Part shown: piece by piece, positions 28,094 through 36,792 of the stretch
Numbering within the stretch: position 1 is the first letter of the stretch
Layout of the letters: each line of letters opens with the position of its first letter
The notes under the pieces: generated by a model
What the model was told of the DNA's origin: nothing
What the model saw: the letters and a program-made list of their open reading frames with translations, nothing else
Databases searched by the model: none
Translations under genes and position numbers: made by a program
NCBI RefSeq assembly: GCF_900109785.1
Contig: NZ_FOBH01000002.1
Span: 372,001-436,000 of the forward strand
Length of the DNA: 64,000 nucleotides
From: Nitrosovibrio tenuis
GTDB taxonomy: Bacteria > Pseudomonadota > Gammaproteobacteria > Burkholderiales > Nitrosomonadaceae
Reading direction: 5' to 3'

Positions 28094-28819
28094 TCAGAAC
28101 GGTGAAATCGTCAGGAAGAAACGTGAAAGCCAACCCATCGTCTGCGCCTCGTCGATATAGCCGTTGGCCTTGTATTCGAGGCGCGCATCCGCCACCTGTA
28201 TCGAGGATACTGTATTGTTGATGACGGTTTCGGGGCGCACCACGCCGGAAAAACGGATGTATTCGGTACCTTGAGTCATTGCCAACTGCTTTTCGCCGCT
28301 GACCACCAGATAGTTGTTGGGCAGGACGTCGATTACCGTGACCGCAATGGTGCCATTAAAATTGTTGGTGGAGGCCGCCTCTCCTTTGCCCGTGTACTGA
28401 TTGGTGGACGATGCTCCCAAGTCGACTTTTTTCGTGATCGGCACGCCGAATACCATCGGAGGAACGGCAAAGTTCAGGGTGCCGCTCTTGTCGGCGCTGC
28501 TGTTGGATTTCTTGCTGGCATTGGTTTTTTCGTTGAGCAGGATAACCAGTGTATCGCCCACCTGGCGTGCGCGGCGATCCTCGAATAATGGCCGGTGGTG
28601 AGTGCGCTCCTGATAGATGGCGCCATTGCTGGGGGGCGGCGTCCATTGCGCCGCGCGGGCGGACATCGGTTGCTGCACGATCGCGGGCGGGGCCGGGAGG
28701 CTCATGCAGCCGGAAAGCATGAACAGTGTTATGACAACAAGCTGCGCTAGCGGAAGGGGCGCCCCGAGTCCGCCGCTTTGCTTAGATGAAAAAAAAGCGA
28801 TCATCTGGTCTGTGCACAT
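28094..28819 (-). CDS. flgH: Flagellar L-ring lipoprotein FlgH
   Basis: 241 aa from the ATG at 28819 just behind GGGGGAG. The open frame extends further, into flgG, but that part is not FlgH-like. A start five codons later (MIAFFSSK) is possible. The lipoprotein signal 'LVVITLFMLSGCMSL' has an L-S-G-C lipobox. The FlgH domain includes 'NGAIYQERTHHRPLFEDRRA', 'QVGDTLVILLNEKTNASKKS' and 'LAMTQGTEYIRFSGVVRPE'. It forms the outer-membrane L-ring. Confidence 0.94.
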   Translation of the reverse strand: MCTDQMIAFFSSKQSGGLGAPLPLAQLVVITLFMLSGCMSLPAPPAIVQQPMSARAAQWTPPPSNGAIYQERTHHRPLFEDRRARQVGDTLVILLNEKTNASKKSNSSADKSGTLNFAVPPMVFGVPITKKVDLGASSTNQYTGKGEAASTNNFNGTIAVTVIDVLPNNYLVVSGEKQLAMTQGTEYIRFSGVVRPETVINNTVSSIQVADARLEYKANGYIDEAQTMGWLSRFFLTISPF

Positions 28820-28847
28820 TGCTCCCCCCGCCCGTTCACCATCGTTG

Positions 28848-29630
28848 CTACATTTGTGACAGACGCTGCAGCATCTGATCCGATGTCTGGATGGACTTGC
28901 TATTGATCTCATAGGCACGCTGGGTCTGAATCATATTAACCAACTCTTCCACCACGTTAACATTGGACGTTTCCACATAACCCTGGTTGAGCAAGCCGGT
29001 GCCATCCGTGCCGGGGGTATTAATGTTGGGAGTTCCGCTGGCGCCCGTTTCCATATAGAGGTTTTCGCCCACGCTCTGCAATCCTGCCGGGTTGATAAAT
29101 GTTGCAAGTTGCAGCGTCCCCACCTGAACCGGAGCCGCCGTGTCCGGCTGGGTTACGGAAACAGTACCATCGCGCCCAACGGTGATGCTTTGGGCATTGA
29201 CGGGAATCGTAATCGCCGGTTGAACAAAGTAGCCGCTGGATGTCACGAGCTGGCCTTCGGCATCGGTTTGAAACGAGCCGTCTCGCGTATAAGCCGTCGA
29301 TCCATCCGGCCGCAAAACCTGGAAAAAGCCCTGTCCCTGAATAGCGACGTCCTTGGAGTTCCCGGTTTGCTGTAAATTACCTTGGGTAAACACGCGTTCG
29401 GTTGCGACCGGCCTGACTCCGGTGCCGATCTGTAATCCAGACGGTAGTTGAGTCTGCTGCGATGATTGAGCGCCAGGCTGGCGCAAGGTCTGATACAGCA
29501 GGTCTTCGAATACTGCGCGCGAGCGCTTGAATCCATTGGTGCTGACATTCGCCAGATTGTTGGCAATCACGTCCATCTGGGTCTGTTGCGCATCCAGACC
29601 GGTCTTCGAAATCCAAAGTGAGCGAATCAA
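28848..29630 (-). CDS. flgG: Flagellar distal rod protein FlgG
   Basis: 260 aa, standard length. '[20 protein letters not shown]' and '[20 protein letters not shown]' are the FlgG N-terminus. The C-terminal '[20 protein letters not shown]' is the FlgG/FlgE D0 helix. FlgG builds the distal rod. It sits 119 bp after flgF and just before flgH. Confidence 0.97.
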   Translation of the reverse strand: MIRSLWISKTGLDAQQTQMDVIANNLANVSTNGFKRSRAVFEDLLYQTLRQPGAQSSQQTQLPSGLQIGTGVRPVATERVFTQGNLQQTGNSKDVAIQGQGFFQVLRPDGSTAYTRDGSFQTDAEGQLVTSSGYFVQPAITIPVNAQSITVGRDGTVSVTQPDTAAPVQVGTLQLATFINPAGLQSVGENLYMETGASGTPNINTPGTDGTGLLNQGYVETSNVNVVEELVNMIQTQRAYEINSKSIQTSDQMLQRLSQM

Positions 29631-29749
29631 AATGAGTCTCCTGGGCGTTAAGAAAAATGAGGTGGCCGTGCCAGACTGGACTGTGCCCCACGATTAAGGA
29701 TATCGGATGTTCCGCCTGCGTTGATGTCTGGCATTTTTTCAGCTATGGG

Positions 29750-30502
29750 TTACGAATTGATGCTAAGCAGGTTGCTCGCCCGTTGTGCGTTACCTTCAGC
29801 ATTTTGTAGTAGCTTCATATGCATTTCGAACTGGCGGGAAAGCGAAATCATGTCCACCATCGCCTCGATAACGTTGACATTGCTTCCCTCCAGCACACCG
29901 CTGATGAGCGCGACCCCCGCATCCGCTTCGGCCTCACCGCCGCCCGCAAGCCTGAACAGGCCATCCGGTCCGCGTGCAAGCTGAGCTTCCGGAGGATTGA
30001 CCAGCTTGATGCGCCCTATCATCGCGGAGATATTGGGTTCGCTCGACCCAGCGCCGGCGGGCGCCGTAGAAACCGTACCATCTTTCGCCACCGCAACGAT
30101 ACTATTCGGCGGAATGGAAATCGGCCCGCCATCTCCTTGCACATTCAAGCCGTTACGCGTCTGCAGCAGACCGTTGGCATTGATATGCAGATTGCCGTTG
30201 CGGGTGTATGCCTCGCTGCCATCTTCCAGCTGCACGGCGATCCAGCCAGCGCCTTGAATGGCCATGTCGAGATCACGCCCCGTTTCCTGCACCGTACCTG
30301 CACGAAAATCCGCACCGCCACTGGAATCAACCACAAATGCGCGGGTTGCCAAGGTGTCGCTGAACACGGGTACGGCACGCAGGACGCTGGTTTCAGCGCG
30401 ATAGCCGGTCGTATTTGCATTGGCCAGGTTGTTCGAGACAGCGGCATGCTGCTCCAGCGTATGCTTGGCGCCGGTCATGGCAACGTAAATCATGCGATCC
30501 AT
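29750..30502 (-). CDS. flgF: Flagellar proximal rod protein FlgF
   Basis: 250 aa. The N-terminus 'DRMIYVAMTGAKHTLEQHAA' and 'SNNLANANTTGYRAE' identify FlgF. The C-terminal 'EAMVDMISLSRQFEMHMKLL' matches the rod-protein D0 helix. It is a minor rod subunit lying between flgE and flgG. Confidence 0.96.
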   Translation of the reverse strand: MDRMIYVAMTGAKHTLEQHAAVSNNLANANTTGYRAETSVLRAVPVFSDTLATRAFVVDSSGGADFRAGTVQETGRDLDMAIQGAGWIAVQLEDGSEAYTRNGNLHINANGLLQTRNGLNVQGDGGPISIPPNSIVAVAKDGTVSTAPAGAGSSEPNISAMIGRIKLVNPPEAQLARGPDGLFRLAGGGEAEADAGVALISGVLEGSNVNVIEAMVDMISLSRQFEMHMKLLQNAEGNAQRASNLLSINS

Positions 30503-30592
30503 TGCATCTCCTTCGGCAACAGGGGCGGATGCGCGTCCGGAATACGGCGACGCTTTTTACTGTAGCGGCTATCCCTCATTTATGTTGACCTG

Positions 30593-31819
30593 TCATTTCA
30601 GGTTTACAATCGTCTGCAACAACTGGTCCTGTGTTTTGATGGTCTGGGCATTGGCCTGGTAAACCCGCTGGGCCGTGATCATATTGACCAGCTCGGAGGT
30701 AAGTTCCACATTCGAGTCCTCCACCGCGCCGGATTGCAATACACCAAGACTGCCGGTAATCGGTTGGCCGACCAGCGCAACACCCGAGGCGGCACTCTCT
30801 TTCCAGGTATTATTACCATGTACTTCCAGACCCTGCGGATTGGCGAAGTTGGCCAGTACAACCTGACCCAGTGTAAGAAACTTGCCGTTTGAGTAGCTGC
30901 CACGGATCACCCCATCGGGGGCAACGGAAAAGCCGGTTAGCTGACCCGAGGCGTAACCATCCTGACTGAGTGCGTTGACGCCGAAACTGGAACCGAACTG
31001 TGTCGTGCCTGCAAAGTCGAGATTGAAGGCGAGAGGAGTGGTGGCGCCGGTGGTGATTGGGGCTGACATGCTGAACGTACTGGGGCTCAATGGGTTAAGC
31101 ACGCCGCTGGATAAAAAATTCAGGGTGCCTACCGCCGCGCCGGCGTTCAGCGGAGCGCCATCATTGGTTGCAAATACATCCCAGGTGTTGGCAGCGGTTT
31201 TGAGAAAATAGGTCGCCAGTGTGCTCGGATTGCCCAGGCTATCGTAGATGGATACCGAGGTCGAAGAGTTATAAGTGGTTGGATCGGATGGATTGAATGC
31301 GAGTGGATTCAGCGTTGTCCCGCGAGCATCCACGTTTACCACTGCATTGATGAGGCCGGTGGAGGTCGGGGGCAAATCCGATCTGGAAATCTGCAGATCG
31401 ACTGGTGCTGAGGCATTAATCTGTCCGGCCGCGTTCGTCGTATAGCCCGTGAGACGCAGACCGTTGCTGTTGACAATGTATCCGTCCTTATCGGAATGAA
31501 ACTGACCATTGCGCGAATAACTGATGGCCCCTTGGTCACTTAGACGATAAAAACCGCTTCCGTTGATGGCAATGTCGAGTGAATTGCCGGATACGGTAAT
31601 GCTGCCTTGGCTAAACTGTTGCGATATAGCAGCCAATTTGACGCCGATGCCTGCCTGTCCGGTGCCGCCGCCACCGGACAGCGAGTTGGCAAACATATCC
31701 GCGAACTGTGTCTGCGACTGCTTGAACCCTACCGTATTGGCATTGGCTACGTTGTTTCCGATCACATCCAGATTTTTGGACGCTGCGTTCAGACCGCTCA
31801 AGCCTTGCTGAAAACTCAT
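30593..31819 (-). CDS. flgE: Flagellar hook protein FlgE
   Basis: 408 aa. 'SFQQGLSGLNAASKNLDVIG' followed by 'NNVANANTVGFKQSQTQFAD' is the hook N-terminus, and 'SELVNMITAQRVYQANAQTI' with 'TQDQLLQTIVNL' is the C-terminus. The internal domains D1-D2 have normal length. It is the main structural protein of the universal joint, lying after flgD. Confidence 0.97.
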   Translation of the reverse strand: MSFQQGLSGLNAASKNLDVIGNNVANANTVGFKQSQTQFADMFANSLSGGGGTGQAGIGVKLAAISQQFSQGSITVSGNSLDIAINGSGFYRLSDQGAISYSRNGQFHSDKDGYIVNSNGLRLTGYTTNAAGQINASAPVDLQISRSDLPPTSTGLINAVVNVDARGTTLNPLAFNPSDPTTYNSSTSVSIYDSLGNPSTLATYFLKTAANTWDVFATNDGAPLNAGAAVGTLNFLSSGVLNPLSPSTFSMSAPITTGATTPLAFNLDFAGTTQFGSSFGVNALSQDGYASGQLTGFSVAPDGVIRGSYSNGKFLTLGQVVLANFANPQGLEVHGNNTWKESAASGVALVGQPITGSLGVLQSGAVEDSNVELTSELVNMITAQRVYQANAQTIKTQDQLLQTIVNLK

Positions 31820-31937
31820 CGTGTGCTCCTTATTGTATGCCTTTGGTAAGCTGCTGCTTTTAAATAATTATCTCTTCTTCGAGCTGAATGCTTCTGCCTG
31901 ATATTGGCCGAAGCAGAATGGTTGCCCTATACCCCGG

Positions 31938-32606
31938 TTAAAATATCTGCTTGATATCCGACAATCCCACGGATCCCAGCGTGCCCACGTTCAACCGCAC
32001 GCCCTGATCACTCTGTGTTACACCATTGACCGTGGCGGAGGCCAATGTTTGCGCATCGACTTTCTGGCCACCGCGCAACGCGCTGATGCTCACACTGTAG
32101 TCCCCATCAGTTGCCTGGACGCCATCCGAAGTTTTACCGTCCCACGCCAGTGTCAAGGGGCCGGCAGCTTGCGCACCAAGATCCAGAACCCGCACTGCGC
32201 GGCCCGAGGCATCGGATATCGATACTTTCACCTGATCCGCAGCCTGTCCCAGATCGATGCCGAATAATGCGCCTTCACCCGCTAGCCGCAGCGTCGAGCC
32301 CGGCACGAGCACATCTCTGCCAATCATGCTTGCCGCCTGCAGAGATTGCCCTGCAGCCAGGCTGCTCCCCATGGCCTGCATCGTTTGGTTAAGTTTTTCA
32401 ATCCCATTCACTGTGCTGATTTGCGCAAGTTGCGAAGTGACTTGGGCGTTGTCGAGCGGATTGAGCGGGTCCTGGTTTTTCATTTGCGTGACCAACAGCT
32501 TGAGAAACCGGTCCTGAGGGTCATCCGCGTTGGTCTTGGCCGCATTATTGACACCTGCGGACAGGTTTAGCGATTGGGAAGACTGGATATTCTGAACTGT
32601 ACTCAT
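31938..32606 (-). CDS. flgD: Flagellar hook-cap assembly protein FlgD
   Basis: 222 aa. The conserved N-terminal stretch 'DRFLKLLVTQMKNQDPLNPL' with 'NAQVTSQLAQISTVNGIEKL' is diagnostic of FlgD. The C-terminus holds the FlgD Ig-like/Tudor domain ('TLAWDGKTSDGVQATDGDYS'). It is a transient scaffold at the growing hook tip. It lies between flgC and flgE in the rod-hook operon. Confidence 0.97.
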   Translation of the reverse strand: MSTVQNIQSSQSLNLSAGVNNAAKTNADDPQDRFLKLLVTQMKNQDPLNPLDNAQVTSQLAQISTVNGIEKLNQTMQAMGSSLAAGQSLQAASMIGRDVLVPGSTLRLAGEGALFGIDLGQAADQVKVSISDASGRAVRVLDLGAQAAGPLTLAWDGKTSDGVQATDGDYSVSISALRGGQKVDAQTLASATVNGVTQSDQGVRLNVGTLGSVGLSDIKQIF

Positions 32607-32628
32607 GATCGTATTCCTTTTTTTCGGT

Positions 32629-33057
32629 TTATTGCCCTATTGATAAAGTCTTCAACAGCAACGTCTTGGCGGTGTTCATCATATCTACGTTGTTCTGATA
32701 TGAGCGTGAGGCGGAAATCATGTCGACCATTTCTTCCACCACATTCACATTCGGCATGGTTACATAACCCTCTTCATTCGCCAGCGGATGAGCGGGTTCA
32801 TGCAAAAGCTTCATCGGAGACTGATTCTCGATTATTTTTGATACCCTCACGCCATGAGTGCCGCTCGCCGTGCTGCCGGGATCAGCATCCTGAGTGAATG
32901 GGGTACTCACGAATACGACCTGCTTGGCTTTGTAAGGCTGGCCGTTTGAACTCACTGCGCTGTCGGCGTTGGCCAGGTTGCTGGCAACGACGTTGAGGCG
33001 CTGACTCTGGGCCGTCATTGCCGAGCCGGCGACGGTAAAGATATTGAATAGGGACAT
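32629..33057 (-). CDS. flgC: Flagellar proximal rod protein FlgC
   Basis: 142 aa from '[20 protein letters not shown]'. A 25-codon upstream extension runs into flgB and is rejected. '[16 protein letters not shown]' and the C-terminal '[20 protein letters not shown]' are the FlgC signatures. A GGAGCAACC ribosome-binding site lies before the start. It is second gene of the flgBCDE run. Confidence 0.96.
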   Translation of the reverse strand: MSLFNIFTVAGSAMTAQSQRLNVVASNLANADSAVSSNGQPYKAKQVVFVSTPFTQDADPGSTASGTHGVRVSKIIENQSPMKLLHEPAHPLANEEGYVTMPNVNVVEEMVDMISASRSYQNNVDMMNTAKTLLLKTLSIGQ

Positions 33058-33112
33058 GCGAGGTTGCTCCTTGTATTTCCTTGAGTCTTTCTTAAACCTT
33101 TGTTGATTTTTC

Positions 33113-33514
33113 TTAACCCTGGATGGCCGCACGCATGATTCTGATCTGGTCGCTTATGAACGTGAGGTTGGCCTCGTAATGAATGGCGTTGTCGGCAAAC
33201 TGATTGCGCTCCACATCCATATCCACGGTATTTCCGTCCACGCTGCCTTGTACAGCGGTACGGTACAGCACGGGTTCTCCGCTCACCGTACCGGCGGCGG
33301 ATGACGTGATATGACCGGGCGCCGTACTAATCAGCTTGGTGGTTCGAGTTCCAGTCAACGTATTTTCCAGAGCAGCCTTGAAGTCGATGTCGCGTGCTTT
33401 AAAACGCGGCGTGTCCGCATTGGCGATGTTGGAGGCAATCAATTGCTGGCGATGAGCCCGCAGGTTGGCGGCATCCTGATAAAAGCGGAATGTCGCATCA
33501 AGTTTGTCGATCAT
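33113..33514 (-). CDS. flgB: Flagellar proximal rod protein FlgB
   Basis: 133 aa. '[20 protein letters not shown]' is the typical FlgB N-terminal motif. The C-terminal '[20 protein letters not shown]' and '[13 protein letters not shown]' complete it. It is first gene of the minus-strand rod-hook operon, divergent from flgA with about 310 bp between. Those 310 bp must hold the early (FlhDC-class) promoters. Confidence 0.96.
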   Translation of the reverse strand: MIDKLDATFRFYQDAANLRAHRQQLIASNIANADTPRFKARDIDFKAALENTLTGTRTTKLISTAPGHITSSAAGTVSGEPVLYRTAVQGSVDGNTVDMDVERNQFADNAIHYEANLTFISDQIRIMRAAIQG

Positions 33515-33608
33515 TGGGCGTCCTCAAATGGTGGTGCTTCTGCTGTGCAGTTCAGCAGTCATGATATAGATGGCAACCCAACTCAAAAAAAGGATCAGCA
33601 GGGTTAAA

Positions 33609-33642
33609 CGGCGTTATCTTCGGGTTTTGAAATAACGTGCCG
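33609..33642. promoter_or_regulatory. Inverted repeat in the flgB/flgA divergent region
   Basis: The arms CGGCGTTATCTTC and GAAATAACGTGCCG pair with a two-base bulge around a 7-base centre (GGGTTTT). The half-site AAATAACG resembles an FlhDC half-site (AAATAGCG/AAATAACG), but its orientation is outward rather than the inward arrangement known from enterics. It could be a regulator site or a cruciform. Confidence 0.4.
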
Positions 33643-33823
33643 TATTCACCCCCACAACCCGCAGCCTGTTGTGCGCCGTCGGCAGACATAGTACGTCGGC
33701 ATGCATGCAGCAATCCGGCGAACAACGCGTAAATCCTGCTTCATTTTGCCCCCTGTCTGAGACAGATCCAAACTAGAATTGCAGTGGGATTATTATCGCC
33801 CGGGAGAACTTCAAGGAACCATT

Positions 33824-34540
33824 ATGCGAATTGTGTATTTTGGGCTGCTCTCATGCGGCCTGAATCTGATGGCCATTTCATATTTGCCTGCCGCAGTATC
33901 GGCGCCAATGTCCGCAAAGCAGGACTTGGGTCTTGTTCAGGAAACGGCAGAAAACTTTCTGCGTGCTCAGTCGGCTGGTCTACCCGGCCAAGTCGAAATT
34001 GTGCTGGGACCAGTGGATGCGCGAATCAGCCTCCCAACCTGTGCGGCGCTTGAAGCGTCATTGGCGCCGGGTAGCAGGGCGTGGGGCAACACAACGGTAA
34101 TCGTGCGTTGTGCTACGCTTAATCCATGGACGGTCTACGTCCGGGCAACCGTAAAGGTAATGGCCGCTTACGTGGTCAGCGCAAAACCTTTGACCCAGGG
34201 CCATATTCTGACTGCGGCAGACCTGACCATGCGTAGCGGAGACCTGAGCCAATTGCCCACGGGCGTCATCACCAATCCGGATCAGGCATTCGGCAGGACG
34301 CTCGCCGCCAACCTTGCCTTCGGCAGCCCCTTGCGGAAGGACATGCTGCGCGTACAGGCGGCTGTTATACAGAATCAAAGTGTAAAGCTGGTTTCGAGCG
34401 GACGCGGATTCAGCGTGAGCGCCGAAGGCAGAGCGCTTAATAATGCTGAGGAGGGGCAATTGGTACAGGTTCGGAGCGCATCAGGCTCATTGGTGAGTGG
34501 AATCGCCCGCACCGGCGCAATCGTGGAAGTCAGTTATTGA
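33824..34540 (+). CDS. flgA: P-ring chaperone FlgA
   Basis: 238 aa from the ATG 'MRIVYFGLLSCGLNLMAISY' behind AAGGAA. A 15-codon upstream extension is rejected because the signal peptide starts here. The mature protein has the SAF/FlgA domain with 'LTQGHILTAADLTMRSGDLS', 'GRTLAANLAFGSPLRKDMLR' and 'GEGQLVQVRSASG'-like C-terminal motifs. It is a periplasmic chaperone for FlgI. It lies divergent from flgB and upstream of flgMN, the standard order. Confidence 0.95.
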   Translation: MRIVYFGLLSCGLNLMAISYLPAAVSAPMSAKQDLGLVQETAENFLRAQSAGLPGQVEIVLGPVDARISLPTCAALEASLAPGSRAWGNTTVIVRCATLNPWTVYVRATVKVMAAYVVSAKPLTQGHILTAADLTMRSGDLSQLPTGVITNPDQAFGRTLAANLAFGSPLRKDMLRVQAAVIQNQSVKLVSSGRGFSVSAEGRALNNAEEGQLVQVRSASGSLVSGIARTGAIVEVSY

Positions 34541-34618
34541 TGAACTCATCCAATAAAAACACTTTATATAATGACAACCTTGCGCTGCGGCACATATTAA
34601 GATTGAGCCAAGCTAGCC

Positions 34619-34645
34619 TAAACTTCCACACGAGGTTGTCGTTAA
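34619..34645 (+). promoter_or_regulatory. Sigma-28 (FliA) promoter of flgMN
   Basis: TAAA, 15 bases, GTCGTTAA: 6 of 8 matches in the -10 and 4 of 4 in the -35 core. It lies 31 bp upstream of the flgM GTG. It allows FliA to drive its own anti-sigma factor, the expected feedback. Confidence 0.8.
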
Positions 34646-34676
34646 GCAGTTTACGGCTAACTGTAGGAGGTCCCCC

Positions 34677-34982
34677 GTGAAGATCGACAATTCCATCAAA
34701 ACTACCGCCGCCGTGCCCGGCGACATATCCTCTGCAAAATCGCTGCAAAGGGCGGAGATTACGGCCAAAAACGCCCAGAGCAGCTCGAGTGATAGCGTCC
34801 AACTCAGTGCGCAACTGAAAAATATCGAGAGGAACCTTTCAAATGGAGAGGTTTTTGATACCGCGCGAGTGGAAGAAATCAAGCAGGCAATAAGCGAAGG
34901 CCGCTTCACCGTAAATCCGGAAAAGGTAGCCGATCGTTTGCTGGAGACAGTGCACGAGTTGTTGCGCACCAGGCAGGGTTGA
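34677..34982 (+). CDS. flgM: Anti-sigma-28 factor FlgM
   Basis: 101 aa from a GTG behind GTAGGAGGT. The N-terminus is disordered and Ser/Ala-rich. The C-terminal FliA-binding region has 'DSVQLSAQLKNIERNLSNGE' and 'ARVEEIKQAISEGRFTVNPE' with 'KVADRLLETV'. FlgM holds FliA until it is exported through the finished hook. It is followed 4 bp later by flgN. Confidence 0.95.
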   Translation: MKIDNSIKTTAAVPGDISSAKSLQRAEITAKNAQSSSSDSVQLSAQLKNIERNLSNGEVFDTARVEEIKQAISEGRFTVNPEKVADRLLETVHELLRTRQG

Positions 34983-34986
34983 ACCG

Positions 34987-35451
34987 TTGGATAATACCTT
35001 CGATCCAGCTGCCTGTATTGCTTCTGAATGCGATGCGACGCGGAATTTTATTGATCTCTTGCGATGTGAGCAACGCGTCCTGGAACAGGCCGATGTGTTC
35101 ACGCTGGCGTCGCTGACAAAGGAAAAAACACATCAGGTACAGCAACTGGCCCAACTGGCTGATGCACGCAACCGCTGGCTCGTTACGCTCGGCTACGCCG
35201 GGGATCGTTCCGGCATGGAGTCCGTGCTGAACGATCGTCCCGCTGCAAGCGCCCTGTGGAAAGAATTACTTCAGTTGGCCGAGACGGCCGTTCATCTCAA
35301 TAAAACCAACGGGGTCCTTATCGACCAGCGCCTGCGCTATAACCAGCAGGCGCTCACGATATTGCAAGCCGCTACCCAAAACTCCGGCCTGTACGGCTCG
35401 GATGGGCAATCACGGCCTTTCTCTCGGGGACGCCAGCTTGGCGAGGGCTAG
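34987..35451 (+). CDS. flgN: FlgK/FlgL export chaperone FlgN
   Basis: 154 aa from a TTG located 4 bp after flgM, with AGGG upstream. It is helical and Leu/Gln-rich: 'NFIDLLRCEQRVLEQADVFT'-like N-terminal helix, 'EKTHQVQQLAQLADARNRWL' and 'HLNKTNGVLIDQRLRYNQQA', the last being the conserved FlgN 'NG.LI..R' motif. It binds FlgK and FlgL. Its transcript runs convergent to motD. Confidence 0.9.
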   Translation: MDNTFDPAACIASECDATRNFIDLLRCEQRVLEQADVFTLASLTKEKTHQVQQLAQLADARNRWLVTLGYAGDRSGMESVLNDRPAASALWKELLQLAETAVHLNKTNGVLIDQRLRYNQQALTILQAATQNSGLYGSDGQSRPFSRGRQLGEG

Positions 35452-35475
35452 CCCGAATAATTCACTATCCGGGCT
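35450..35475. terminator. Stem-loop between convergent flgN and motD
   Basis: The arms AGCCCG/CGGGCT lie 14 bases apart, right at the flgN stop and 50 bp beyond the motD end. There is no strong T-run on either strand. It may act as a bidirectional stop, with low confidence. Confidence 0.4.
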
Positions 35476-35527
35476 GGCGAGCCGGTGCCTCGGTAATCCT
35501 TTCCGAAGTATACCCCGCGGGCATTTT

Positions 35528-36451
35528 TCAGATGCTGGATATCTCAGATGCTGGATCGGCAGTATCAGTGGTATCAGCGGTATCGGCCGTCATCGGCGGG
35601 GTATCAGATAACATATCAGCCGAGGTACCCGAGGGTGCAGACAAGATCATCACTGTAACGCGTCGGTTGTGCTTGCGGCCCTCCTCGCTATCGTTAGGTT
35701 CCAAAGGACGGGTATCCCCGTATCCCACCGCAGTAAGCCGGGCCGCATCCACTCCATTGCCGATCAGCAGACGCACTACACTGCTGGCGCGCACTGCCGA
35801 TAATTCCCAATTTGAGGGAAACCTCTCGGTTACAATCGGTATATTGTCGGTGTGACCTTCCACCTGAATCGCATGGTCGATATTTTTCAATACCTGTGCC
35901 ACCGATCCCAGCACTCTGTTGGATTCTTCCTGTAATACTGCCTGACCTGGAGCGAACAGCACGCTGGCATCAATTTCCACACGCACGCCCACGCTGCTCT
36001 GACTTACACGTACCCGCCCGTTTTTCAAAAGTGGATCGAAAGCCGCCATGACGTCACGCGCGATAACTTCCATATTTTCCTGCTGCCGTCGTTGCGCTTC
36101 CGCAACGCGGCGCGCTTTTTTCGCTACAAGGTAGTCGCGCATCGGGTCGCCCCTTAACTCACCCCTTAACTCACCCCTTAAGTCGTCCATCGAAGCGCTC
36201 AGTGGGTCGCGAACCGGCTTGGGCATTTGCGGCAGAGAATCAGGCGTTATTATCGTGATAGGTTGACGATTCGGTTGATTTCCAAAAGCAGTGACAAGTG
36301 AGCCTGCCACCACCCTATACTTGCCTTCGTTTACATGCGAGATTGCGTACATCACGACAAACAGCGCAAGCAGGAGCGTAATGAAATCCGAATACGACAC
36401 CAGCCAGCGCTCGTGATTTTCAGGTTCCTCCGGTCTGCGTCTTCGCGGCAT
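35528..36451 (-). CDS. motD: Second flagellar stator B subunit (MotD/MotB family)
   Basis: 307 aa from 'MPRRRRPEEPENHERWLVSY'. The longer frame adds 20 unlikely residues. One transmembrane helix at about residues 18-40 carries the proton-binding Asp22 ('SYSDFITLLLALFVVMYAIS'). The OmpA-like peptidoglycan-binding domain is at about 170-280 ('VEGHTDNIPIVTERFPSNWE', 'LSAVRASSVVRLLI', 'GRKHNRRVTVMILS'). A plug-like segment contains a four-residue tandem (LRGE twice plus LRGD) from 12-bp DNA repeats. The tail is Thr/Ala/Asp-rich repeats. It pairs with MotC, from which it is separated by an unusual 341-bp gap with an octanucleotide repeat. Confidence 0.93.
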   Translation of the reverse strand: MPRRRRPEEPENHERWLVSYSDFITLLLALFVVMYAISHVNEGKYRVVAGSLVTAFGNQPNRQPITIITPDSLPQMPKPVRDPLSASMDDLRGELRGELRGDPMRDYLVAKKARRVAEAQRRQQENMEVIARDVMAAFDPLLKNGRVRVSQSSVGVRVEIDASVLFAPGQAVLQEESNRVLGSVAQVLKNIDHAIQVEGHTDNIPIVTERFPSNWELSAVRASSVVRLLIGNGVDAARLTAVGYGDTRPLEPNDSEEGRKHNRRVTVMILSAPSGTSADMLSDTPPMTADTADTTDTADPASEISSI

Positions 36452-36792
36452 TTTAGGTCCAATCCTTGCGTTACGAGTTAGCGCAAGCAGGCGCAAAACA
36501 GTTACCGTCACAAGTCGTCATTTTGTCCTTTGCTCGTTTGCTCGTTTGCTCGTTTGCTCGTTTGCTTATCCGGCCCTGCCGGCAATCAGGTTTTTTTCTG
36601 TCGGAATCGTTTGCTCCTCCGCTATTCGGATTGCCAATCCAGCGCACCGCTCTGCTTCTCGTCCGGGATGCATTCGGTATTTTGAGGCAGCCCCGTTATA
36701 CTCATCAGAGTGAGCTGCCCATTCTTTGCCGCGCATTCCATTCACCGCGCATTCCGTTCGCCTCGTTGTGCCTTTTTTACTGTCCAACCGGG
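36452..36792. other. motC-motD gap
   Basis: This 341-bp non-coding stretch lies inside an otherwise overlapping or tightly packed operon. It contains the tandem octanucleotide at 36529-36566 and an imperfect direct repeat of GCGCATTCC near 36730-36755. The plus-strand and other-frame ORFs here have no family resemblance and seem accidental. Confidence 0.5.
36529..36566. repeat. Tandem octanucleotide repeat (TTTGCTCG, about 4.75 copies)
   Basis: Four perfect copies of TTTGCTCG plus TTTGCT lie about 80 bp upstream of the motD start. Simple repeats of this length can change copy number by slippage. Here the repeat lies in the untranslated gap, so it would alter spacing, not reading frame. Confidence 0.9.

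Noticed and set aside
28819-28918. N-terminal extension of flgH into flgG
   Set aside because: The extra 33 codons overlap flgG and lie in front of the lipoprotein signal; not FlgH-like.
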